Part shown: positions 50,468 to 57,302 of the stretch, piece after piece
How positions within the stretch are numbered: the stretch's first letter is position 1
Layout of the letters: every line of letters starts with the position of its first letter
Source: Phocaeicola_A sp036804505
Lineage (GTDB): Bacteria > Bacteroidota > Bacteroidia > Bacteroidales > Bacteroidaceae
Direction: 5' to 3'
Assembly: GCA_036804505.1 (NCBI GenBank)
Contig: DAIRSI010000010.1
Span: forward strand, 51,295-115,294
Length of the DNA: 64,000 bases
Translations under genes and position numbers: made by a program
Notes under the pieces: model-generated
Told to the model about the DNA's origin: nothing
Database searches by the model: none
What the model saw: the letters and a program-made list of their open reading frames with translations, nothing else

Positions 50468-50790
50468 TCAATACATCTCACTTTTAAGATGATCGAATGC
50501 TTGCCCCAGTTTAACGCTGATCTCCCTGTTGGCAATCTTTCTAAGTATGCAGACGAAATTTTATAATCTATTTAATATCCCTTTCCTACAGATATCAATC
50601 CTGTCATTGTTCTAAACATTGTCTTTCCTGAAGTGTGGGGTGACCTTATGTCCGTCTTCTTTTTCTACGTTTCGAATGGCACGCGCAATGGCTTTTGATA
50701 ATTCTACAATGTCAATGGCTTTAATAGTCGCTTTGTTTTAAACTGTGTAAAGATTTCGTTTATATTTAAAACCCTCTTTTGAGATAGAAC
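50468..50790 (-). pseudogene. Decayed minus-strand gene fragment with in-frame stops
   Basis: One minus-strand frame reads protein-like for about 100 codons broken by three stops (TAA 50738-50740, TAG 50612-50614, TAA 50561-50563) and ends at TGA 50468-50470. Fragments include TIKAIDIVELSKAIARAIRN (about 50670-50730), VEKEDGHKVTPHFRKDNV next to it, and ILRKIANREISVKLGQ then AFDHLKSEMY before the last stop. The composition is balanced and amphipathic, unlike random AT-rich sequence. I cannot name the family. Confidence 0.4.
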
Positions 50791-50880
50791 ATTATTATAT
50801 GTCTTCTTCCTTCTTTTTTATCTCTATAAGCTATATTTCTTCCATATTTTACTAAAATAATTTCTATTTACAATAATCAA

Positions 50881-50950
50881 ATGATATCTTCATATTCGTA
50901 AAGAGAACTTTCTACAAATATAAACAGATATCTTTATATATGTAAAGAGA
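50881..50950. repeat. Pair of 24-base direct repeats in the intergenic gap
   Basis: 50883-50906 and 50927-50950 are identical at 21 of 24 positions (both begin GATATCTT and end GTAAAGAGA), with starts 44 bases apart. They lie in AT-rich sequence between the pseudogene and the tRNA genes. No gene borders them directly. The rest of 50381-51049 not covered by other entries shows nothing I can support. Confidence 0.45.
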
Positions 50951-51014
50951 TAAAATGTAGGTATTCTAAGGATGTTTTTCAGGGCAACGGAGGGTAAATA
51001 TCACTAAGGATAGC

Positions 51015-51045
51015 ATAAAAAAAGAGAACCATTTCTGGTTCTCTT
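51015..51045 (-). terminator. Intrinsic terminator of the tRNA-Tyr/tRNA-Gly transcript
   Basis: AAGAGAACC (51022-51030) pairs with GGTTCTCTT (51037-51045); read on the minus strand the stem is followed by a T-run (A-run 51017-51023). Confidence 0.8.
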
Positions 51046-51049
51046 AGTG

Positions 51050-51125
51050 TGGAGCGGAAGACGGGACTCAAACCCGCGACCCTCAGCTTGGAAGGCTAAT
51101 GCTCTATCGACTGAGCTACTTCCGC
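51050..51125 (-). tRNA. tRNA-Gly (anticodon TCC)
   Basis: The minus strand folds into a cloverleaf: acceptor GCGGAAG/CTTCCGC, D-arm GCTC...GAGC, anticodon stem TTAGC/GCTGA around loop CTTCCAA, and T-arm GCGGG TTTGAGT CCCGT. CCA is encoded (51050-51052). Confidence 0.93.
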
Positions 51126-51136
51126 AATTTTTTGAG

Positions 51137-51219
51137 TGGGTGGTGATGGATTCGAACCACCGAAGTCGAAAGACAACTGAGTTACAGTCAGTCCCATTTG
51201 GCCACTCTGGTAACCACCC
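51137..51219 (-). tRNA. tRNA-Tyr (anticodon GTA)
   Basis: The minus strand gives acceptor GGGTGGT/ACCACCC, anticodon GTA in the loop of ACTGACTGTAACTCAGT, a long class II variable arm, and T-arm GGTGG TTCGAAT CCATC. CCA is not encoded (CTC follows the discriminator A). It lies 11 bases upstream of tRNA-Gly on one transcript. Confidence 0.93.
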
Positions 51220-51259
51220 CTCTCATGCTAGAGAAATCTCCTTTTCTCTTTTGCGAGTG

Positions 51260-51290
51260 CAAAGGTAGAAATTATTTTTTGAATTTGCAA
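51260..51290 (-). promoter_or_regulatory. Promoter of the tRNA-Tyr/Gly unit, overlapping the ribH 3' end
   Basis: On the minus strand TTG (51288-51290) and TACCTTTG (51260-51267) are 20 bases apart. The -33 part lies within the last codons of ribH (stop at 51272-51274), 41 bases upstream of tRNA-Tyr. Confidence 0.55.
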
Positions 51291-51766
51291 GCGTAATCAA
51301 TCATTTTTATTGCAGTAATTGCACATTCATCGCCTTTGTTACCGAGGATACCACCTGCACGATCTTTGGCTTGATCCATATTGTTTGTTGTTATCAAACC
51401 ATATATCACTGGTATGTCGCCTTTTACATTCAACTCAGCCAATCCTTGTGTGGTTCCCTGGCATACATAGTCGAAATGTGGGGTATCTCCGCGAATAACA
51501 CATCCAAAGGCAAGAACCGCATCAAATTGTCCGCTTCTCATCATGATGGATGAACCGAATATCAGTTCGAAGCTTCCAGGGACACTCTGAACGGTGATGT
51601 TGCTTTCTTTTGCACCATTCTTAAGTAATGTGTTGATGGCACCTTCAAGAAGTGCGTGAGTGATGTTATCGTTCCATTCGGATACAACGATTCCAAAACG
51701 CATATTGGAGGCGTCAGGGACCGTTTGTGAGTCATATTCAGATAAATTATGATATTGTGTAGCCAT
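51272..51766 (-). CDS. ribH: 6,7-dimethyl-8-ribityllumazine synthase
   Basis: The 164-residue enzyme joins the pyrimidine and butanone phosphate precursors in riboflavin synthesis and assembles into a 60-mer or pentamer. Signatures are VVSEWNDNITHALLEGA (substrate loop), VPGSFELIFGSSIM, FGCVIRGDTPHFDYVC with catalytic His, and PVIYGLITTNNMDQAKDRAGG. The downstream TPR gene on the same strand lies upstream of it by 81 bases, with a terminator between them, so ribH has a separate message. Confidence 0.95.
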   Translation of the reverse strand: MATQYHNLSEYDSQTVPDASNMRFGIVVSEWNDNITHALLEGAINTLLKNGAKESNITVQSVPGSFELIFGSSIMMRSGQFDAVLAFGCVIRGDTPHFDYVCQGTTQGLAELNVKGDIPVIYGLITTNNMDQAKDRAGGILGNKGDECAITAIKMIDYACKFKK

Positions 51767-51790
51767 ATTGTTTGTGATTTGTATATTTAA

Positions 51791-51830
51791 AAAAGAGCTA
51801 CTCGAAGAAGGAGCAGCTCTTTATTATTTT
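51791..51830 (-). terminator. Intrinsic terminator of the TPR gene
   Basis: AAAGAGCTaCTC (51792-51803) pairs with GAGcAGCTCTTT (51811-51822) with one mismatch. On the minus strand the stem is followed by TTTTAAATAT, downstream of the stop at 51848. Confidence 0.65.
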
Positions 51831-51847
51831 GTTTTTTGTGAGTATCT

Positions 51848-52522
51848 TTACTTCGTAGCGCGTTCGATGTATTTATCGATTTCCATTGCTGCATAAGAAT
51901 TAAAGTATTTGTCCTTTATTTCAGTATAAGCCTTTACAGCCTCGTCATTCTTGCCGAGTTTCTCGTAAAGCTCACCGGCCTTCAGCAAAAAGATTGGACT
52001 CAACGAATTGTTGTCTGCCTTTTTAGCGGCTTCCATGTATTTGTCAGTTGCCTTGTCCAGTTGGTTCAAACCTGCATAGCAGTCGCCCATGGCACCAATT
52101 GCAGCAGGGCCTACCATTTGGTCTTCAGCCTTGAATTCCTGCAAATAGTTGATAGCTTCCTGATATTTGCCTTCATGAGCCAGACAAATTCCTGCATATC
52201 CTTTTGCCAAGTTTCCAGCTTTTGTTCCACTGTATTCGTCTGCAATTTTCTTGAAGCCCTTATATCCGGCTTTATCGCCGTTCAAAGCTGACTCAAAGTC
52301 GTCCTGAGCAAAATAGTTTTCTCCAGGGAAGAGGGCAGCCGAAGCTTTTTCTTCTTTTGGAACACTTACGTATTTTCTGTAAAGGAAGAACCCGGCAATG
52401 ATAATTACAATTGCCAAAAGGGTGTACATGATTGCATTCTTATACTTGATAATGAATGCTTCTGACTGGCTAAGTGCGTTGTCAACATTTAGCGAATCCT
52501 GACTGTTTTTGTTTTCTGCCAT
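51848..52522 (-). CDS. Membrane-anchored TPR protein, YfgM-like
   Basis: The 224-residue protein has one membrane segment (about residues 30-49, AIMYTLLAIVIIIAGFFLYRKYV), then at least four TPR-like helix pairs (LAKGYAGICLAHEGKYQEAINYL, AAIGAMGDCYAGLNQLDKATDKYMEA, FLLKAGELYEKLGKNDEAVKAYTEI). This is the YfgM/TPR_21 plan: a short cytoplasmic part, membrane anchor and periplasmic repeat domain that may assist translocon-linked folding. Evidence for that role here is only by analogy. Confidence 0.78.
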   Translation of the reverse strand: MAENKNSQDSLNVDNALSQSEAFIIKYKNAIMYTLLAIVIIIAGFFLYRKYVSVPKEEKASAALFPGENYFAQDDFESALNGDKAGYKGFKKIADEYSGTKAGNLAKGYAGICLAHEGKYQEAINYLQEFKAEDQMVGPAAIGAMGDCYAGLNQLDKATDKYMEAAKKADNNSLSPIFLLKAGELYEKLGKNDEAVKAYTEIKDKYFNSYAAMEIDKYIERATK

Positions 52523-52670
52523 ATCTAATTTTTTTATTATTTTCGATAAAATGAGTTTTCGGTCAGCAAAATTAGTTTATTTCTGTCTATTAACGAAATA
52601 TAATGGGAACTTTTTTCTGTTTCTTCATCGAAAAGTCTTGTTTGCGGATGAGTTTGTCCGTTTTTATTAT

Positions 52671-52678
52671 TATTTTTG
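52671..52678 (+). promoter_or_regulatory. -7 promoter box of recF
   Basis: TATTTTTG matches TAnnTTTG exactly, 19 bases before the recF ATG at 52698. Confidence 0.5.
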
Positions 52679-52697
52679 TACTGAAAATTGATGTTAC

Positions 52698-53846
52698 ATG
52701 ATATTAGAAAGACTCTATATTCTTAATTATAAAAACATTGAAGAGACGGATTTGACGTTTTCGCCCAATGTGAATTGTTTTATCGGACAAAACGGAATGG
52801 GAAAGACCAATGTGCTTGATGCCATCTATTATCTTTCTTTCTGCAAGAGTTCCAATAATCCCATAGATTCGCAGGTAATCCGTCATGATCAGGAGTTTTC
52901 CGTTATCCAAGGGTTTTATCAGACTGATGAAGGAACTCCCGAAGAAATATATTGCGGATTGAAACACCGTCAGAAGAAACGCTTTCGCAGAAACAAGAAA
53001 GAATATACGCGACTCGCCGACCATATAGGCTTCATTCCTTTGGTTATGGTGACTCCCTCAGATTCTGATTTGATTAACGGAGGCAGTGAAGAACGCCGTC
53101 GCTTCATGGATGTGGTCATTTCGCAGTATGACCGTTCTTATCTGGATGCGTTGATTCGGTACAACAAGGCTCTGGCGCAACGCAATGCCTTGCTCAAGTG
53201 TGATGATCCGGTCGATGGCGAATTGTTTTCTATATGGGAAGAGATGATGGCGACCGAGGGAGAACTCATTCACGAAAAGAGATTGGCGTTCATTCAGGAG
53301 TTTATTCCTATTTTTCAAAACTATTATTCGTACATATCACAGGAGAGGGAGACTGTGGATTTGTCTTATGAATCGCATGCTGCTCAGGGAAATCTTCTGG
53401 AAGTTCTGAAAGCTAATCGCGAAAAAGACAGAATCATGGGTTTTTCCTTGAAGGGGGTTCATCGGGACGATTTGGTTATGAAGTTGAGTTCATACCCGAT
53501 CAAGAAAGAGGCTTCCCAAGGGCAGAACAAGACTTATCTGGTTGCTTTGAAGCTTTCTCAATTCGACTTCCTTAAGCGTACAGGAAGTCAGACTACTCCG
53601 CTTCTTCTTCTGGATGATATTTTTGACAAGCTCGATACTTCACGGGTAGAAAGAATCGTAGAATTGGTGGCGGGTGACAAGTTCGGACAAATCTTTGTTA
53701 CGGACACCAACAGGGATCATTTGGATAAAATATTGAAGAGATTACGTAAGGACTATAAAATATTCCATGTAGAAAATGGTGCCTTGACAGAATTGGCATC
53801 ACATGGGAAAAGTATAAAGAAGGAGGATGGGCATGAAGAAAAATGA
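52698..53846 (+). CDS. recF: DNA replication and repair protein RecF
   Basis: The 382-residue protein binds gapped DNA and loads RecA together with RecO and RecR. Walker A GQNGMGKTN is at residues 30-38, the ABC-type signature region in KKEASQGQNKTYLVALKLSQF, and Walker B LLLLDDIFDKLD. The order is that of the RecF/SMC-like ATPases. The 3' end overlaps the DUF721 gene, so both are cotranslated. Confidence 0.95.
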   Translation: MILERLYILNYKNIEETDLTFSPNVNCFIGQNGMGKTNVLDAIYYLSFCKSSNNPIDSQVIRHDQEFSVIQGFYQTDEGTPEEIYCGLKHRQKKRFRRNKKEYTRLADHIGFIPLVMVTPSDSDLINGGSEERRRFMDVVISQYDRSYLDALIRYNKALAQRNALLKCDDPVDGELFSIWEEMMATEGELIHEKRLAFIQEFIPIFQNYYSYISQERETVDLSYESHAAQGNLLEVLKANREKDRIMGFSLKGVHRDDLVMKLSSYPIKKEASQGQNKTYLVALKLSQFDFLKRTGSQTTPLLLLDDIFDKLDTSRVERIVELVAGDKFGQIFVTDTNRDHLDKILKRLRKDYKIFHVENGALTELASHGKSIKKEDGHEEK

Positions 53847-54123
53847 AGCACTTAATGTGGGCGATCTCATTCGCCGGTATCTCCGTGAAGAAGGGTTGGA
53901 AACTCCCTTGAATGAATACCGGTTAATTCAGGCGTGGCCTTCTGTGGTAGGTCCGGGCATGAATGCTTATACATCAAATCTGTTTATAAAGAACCAGTCT
54001 TTGTTTGTGCATGTGAGTTCTCCGGCTGCCCGTCAGGAATTGATGATGAGGCGTGAACATTTGGTCAAGGTCCTTAATGAGCAGGTGGGAGCCCAGGTTA
54101 TTGTAAATATTATTTTCCGTTGA
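53833..54123 (+). CDS. DUF721 (DciA-like) protein
   Basis: The 96-residue protein matches DUF721, the family of DciA, which loads the replicative helicase in many bacteria that lack DnaC (EALNVGDLIRRYLREEGLETPLNEYRLIQAWPSVVGPGM is the signature). ATG 53833 is chosen over 53827 because AGGAGG (53821-53826) sits 6 bases upstream. The gene overlaps the end of recF by 14 bases and its tail overlaps the convergent cyclo-ligase by 14 bases. Confidence 0.82.
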   Translation: MKKNEALNVGDLIRRYLREEGLETPLNEYRLIQAWPSVVGPGMNAYTSNLFIKNQSLFVHVSSPAARQELMMRREHLVKVLNEQVGAQVIVNIIFR

Positions 54124-54667
54124 AGGAAAATCCTTTTTCCGTGAGTACGGCGTTCATGGGCAAATCAAAATTTTCATGTGGAAGAATTCCTTTGTATAGC
54201 TGCAGCTGGAAACAGACTCCGATATTGTATGAGTCGAGTCTTGGAAGCAGACGGTCATAGTATCCTTTTCCTCGTCCCAGTCTGTTGCCTGCAGTGTCAA
54301 AGGAGACTCCCGGTACAACTGCCAGTTCTATCTTTTTTTCATTTACAAAGATAGGGGAGTCGGGTTCCATGATATGAAAGGAACCGATTTTGAGATCGTC
54401 CTTTCGCGTATAGGGATGGAGTTCAAGTTCTTCACCTTTCACAACCGGAAGTATCAGAGTTTTTTCTTCAGCCCACTTTTCAATGAATTCATGTGTATAT
54501 ACTTCATCGGGGAGAGAATAGTAAAGAAGCACAACGTGCGCTTTTGCAAAAAGTTCGCTTTGCTCCAAAAAGCTGAATAGCTGAAAGGATTTTTCTCTCT
54601 TCTCTTCAGGAGTCAGAGCCTTTTTCCTTTCAGCCATTGCCTTGCGTATTTCTTGTTTGTTTTCCAC
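54110..54667 (-). CDS. 5-formyltetrahydrofolate cyclo-ligase
   Basis: The 185-residue enzyme recycles 5-formyl-THF to 5,10-methenyl-THF with ATP. Family features are RKAMAERKKALTPEEKREKS at the start, the substrate-binding VVPGVSFDTAGNRLGRGKGYYDRLLPRL and the Lys-rich ATP site. The start codon is GTG. It is last in the five-gene operon and its 3' end overlaps DUF721 tail-to-tail. Confidence 0.92.
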   Translation of the reverse strand: MENKQEIRKAMAERKKALTPEEKREKSFQLFSFLEQSELFAKAHVVLLYYSLPDEVYTHEFIEKWAEEKTLILPVVKGEELELHPYTRKDDLKIGSFHIMEPDSPIFVNEKKIELAVVPGVSFDTAGNRLGRGKGYYDRLLPRLDSYNIGVCFQLQLYKGILPHENFDLPMNAVLTEKGFSFNGK

Positions 54668-54678
54668 TTCTTTTTTTG

Positions 54679-56409
54679 TCAGCAGAACTCTCTTTGGCTT
54701 ACGTAATATATCCGGTCTCGTGAAGCCGAATCTTTCTTTTGCAACAAAGCTGTTCTTTTCTTGGTGTTATTTGAAGCCGGTTGAGCTTGCCATTGAGGTG
54801 TTGCCTCTCCTTTTTCTATCACATCGATGGCCTTCAACGTAACAGGATCACTGTCATTGAGATATTGTACGTAGCGTTCCATACCCAACATGTTGTAGAT
54901 GATGTTGCCATAGATAGCTCTCTCAAAGAGTGCGCTCGATTTGCGGAGCATAAATCCACGACGTTTCAATCCGCGCTTTTCAGCAAAGGATGCAAACTTC
55001 TCAAGTACATTCTGATGCTTCAGATACTTCAGCAGACTTTCGTTGGTGACGAATGGTCTCAGCTTGCTGCGGTTGTCATCCGTATACTGGAAGCAATACT
55101 GAATGATGAGTCCTTGGTTGGCAGCCTGTGAGAAGTAGGATGTGAATCCAAGTGTGTCCTGAGGGATGAAAATATCAGGCATGATACCTCCGCCGCCATA
55201 TACGATACGGCCGATGCGTGTCTTGTATTTGTTGCTCTCATCCATCTTGATACTATCTTTCGAGAAGAATTCTCCGTGTTCATATCTGTTCACGATATCC
55301 ATTTCATAATCCTCATCGTGACCTTTCACGTAAGGTTTCTGTATACATCTTCCCGAAGGTGTGTAATAACGCGCTATTGTCAACCTGATGGCGGAGCCGT
55401 CTCTGAATTCCATCGGTTGCTGAACGAGTCCTTTACCGAATGAACGTCGTCCGATAATCAAACCACGGTCATTGTCCTGGATGGCTCCGGCAAAGATTTC
55501 GCTTGCCGAGGCAGAGCCTTCGTTGACCAGAACCACCAATGGAATCTGCTGGCTGGTTCCTCTTCCATCCGAACGGTATTCCTGGCGAGGGGATTTGCGT
55601 CCTTGTGTATATACGATGAGTCTGTTCTTTGGAAGGAATTCATTGACCATTTGAATGGCTACACCCATGTAGCCTCCCGTATTGTCACGTAAGTCAATGA
55701 CAAGTCCTTTGAATCCTTTTTGATGTAATTCGGCTAAAGCAATGAGAAGTTCCGGGTAGGTTGTTTCTCCGAATTTATTAATCTTCACGTAACCCACTTT
55801 ATCATTCAACATATATGCGGCATCTACGCTTTTAACCGGAATATCTCCTCTGACAACTGTAAAGAACAGGGTTTTGCTTTCTCCATGACGGGAAATACCT
55901 AGTTTTACTTTACTGCCTTTCGGACCTTTGAGCTTGCGCAAGACGTAATCCGTAACAATCTTCTTTCCCGTAAAAGCAGTATCGTTCACAGATACAATGC
56001 GGTCACCAGGCATAATTCCTACTTTAGCTGACGGACCGCCTTGAATTACATCGTTAATGTGGATTGTATCATTCTGTATGGTGAACTGTACGCCTATTCC
56101 GCTGAAACTCCCTTTCAAGTCGGCGTTACTGGCTTCCAGATCTTTTGCCGGAATGTAGGTGGAGTGTGGGTCAAGTTCTGAGAGAATGAGTGGCATGGCT
56201 TGTTCCACAAGATCTGCCATATTCACAGTATCCACATACTGATCATCGATGATATGGAGCAAGTCGTTGAGCTTGTTCGATGAAGTATTGATGATATTCA
56301 GTCTGTTCCCCGAAAAATGATTCGCGTAAAAAGTGCCAATCAGAATGCCGAAGACGATGCTTACAGCAATGATAATCGGGATAAAGCGTGATGAACGGTT
56401 CGTACTCAT
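54679..56409 (-). CDS. S41-family C-terminal processing protease
   Basis: The 576-residue protein has an N-terminal membrane anchor (FIPIIIAVSIVFGILIGTFYA), a PDZ domain (GVQFTIQNDTIHINDVIQGGPSAKVGIMPGDRI), then the S41 domain with catalytic Ser in EGSASASEIFAGAIQDN and Lys in RSFGKGLVQQP. The C-terminal 200 residues extend beyond CtpA. The enzyme acts in the periplasm on protein C-termini. It begins 12 bases after the dCMP deaminase gene. Confidence 0.9.
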   Translation of the reverse strand: MSTNRSSRFIPIIIAVSIVFGILIGTFYANHFSGNRLNIINTSSNKLNDLLHIIDDQYVDTVNMADLVEQAMPLILSELDPHSTYIPAKDLEASNADLKGSFSGIGVQFTIQNDTIHINDVIQGGPSAKVGIMPGDRIVSVNDTAFTGKKIVTDYVLRKLKGPKGSKVKLGISRHGESKTLFFTVVRGDIPVKSVDAAYMLNDKVGYVKINKFGETTYPELLIALAELHQKGFKGLVIDLRDNTGGYMGVAIQMVNEFLPKNRLIVYTQGRKSPRQEYRSDGRGTSQQIPLVVLVNEGSASASEIFAGAIQDNDRGLIIGRRSFGKGLVQQPMEFRDGSAIRLTIARYYTPSGRCIQKPYVKGHDEDYEMDIVNRYEHGEFFSKDSIKMDESNKYKTRIGRIVYGGGGIMPDIFIPQDTLGFTSYFSQAANQGLIIQYCFQYTDDNRSKLRPFVTNESLLKYLKHQNVLEKFASFAEKRGLKRRGFMLRKSSALFERAIYGNIIYNMLGMERYVQYLNDSDPVTLKAIDVIEKGEATPQWQAQPASNNTKKRTALLQKKDSASRDRIYYVSQREFC

Positions 56410-56421
56410 GATAATTTTAAA

Positions 56422-56847
56422 TTATTCTTTTGGATCTACATAAACTACTTCAATGTTTGCTCTCTTCAGCAGGTTAAGTCCATCTTGCAGACGGTATTCT
56501 TCCGCATAGACTACTCTTTTAATTCCTGCCTGTATAATAAGTTTGGCACATTCGATACATGGTGCAGCCGTAATATATAAGGTGGAGTCTTCGCTGCTGT
56601 TTCCGGAACGTGCCACTTTAGTAATGGCATTGGCTTCGGCATGCATCACGTAAGGTTTGCTTACCCCGTTTTCGTCTTCGCATACATTTTCAAAACCCGA
56701 AGGGGTACCATTGTATCCATCCGAGATAATCATTTTGTCCTTAACGATGAGAGCTCCGACTTTTCTTCTTTGGCAATAGGAGTTCTCCGCCCAAATTCTT
56801 GCCATGCGGATGTATAAAACGTCTACTCTATGTTGTTTGTCTTCCAT
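56422..56847 (-). CDS. dCMP/cytidine deaminase family protein
   Basis: The 141-residue protein has zinc-binding HAEANAI (His and Glu of the active site) and PCIECAKLII (the two Cys ligands), plus GALIVKDKMIISDGYNGTPSGF. The length and motifs match dCMP deaminase (ComEB), which makes dUMP for thymidylate synthesis. It sits 4 bases after the DUF4847 gene. Confidence 0.92.
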   Translation of the reverse strand: MEDKQHRVDVLYIRMARIWAENSYCQRRKVGALIVKDKMIISDGYNGTPSGFENVCEDENGVSKPYVMHAEANAITKVARSGNSSEDSTLYITAAPCIECAKLIIQAGIKRVVYAEEYRLQDGLNLLKRANIEVVYVDPKE

Positions 56848-56851
56848 GACA

Positions 56852-57301
56852 TTATCTTTTTTTCCCGAGAACTATAAAGGTGCTACTGTCTTTTTGATGC
56901 AACTCCAACTGTTCCGTATCTCCAACGTAAGAGGTGGTGTTCTTCATCCAATCGATAATAGTATTGCTTATGAATTCGGTTCCCGAAGCATTCCCCAAGT
57001 CGAAAGTGATTGACTGCTTTTTGCCGTCTATGTGGCATGTTCCTGAATAAGAACTTCCGCTAGTGGTTGTTACGGAAAAATTGCCGGTTGTAGTAAACTT
57101 AATGAAATAAGTGTCCGACCGCTTGTACAGTGTTTGAAACTGGGCATTTGAAAGAGCAGACTCTTTGCTGTTGGACATTAAGTTGATTACATACCAAGTT
57201 CTGTTGGCAAAGATAGCATTTATGTCATCTTCTTTGTTGCAACCGCTCGTAGCCAATACTATGAAAACTATAGGTAAAATATATTTTAATATCTTTTTCA
57301 T
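56852..57301 (-). CDS. DUF4847-type lipoprotein
   Basis: The 149-residue protein has a lipoprotein signal (ILPIVFIVLATSGC, Cys near residue 21) and a small beta-rich domain (about 40-149) like Bacteroidetes DUF4847. The function is unknown. The single-base gap to the M3 peptidase stop shows cotranscription with the peptidase. Confidence 0.75.
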   Translation of the reverse strand: MKKILKYILPIVFIVLATSGCNKEDDINAIFANRTWYVINLMSNSKESALSNAQFQTLYKRSDTYFIKFTTTGNFSVTTTSGSSYSGTCHIDGKKQSITFDLGNASGTEFISNTIIDWMKNTTSYVGDTEQLELHQKDSSTFIVLGKKR

Positions 57302-57302
57302 A

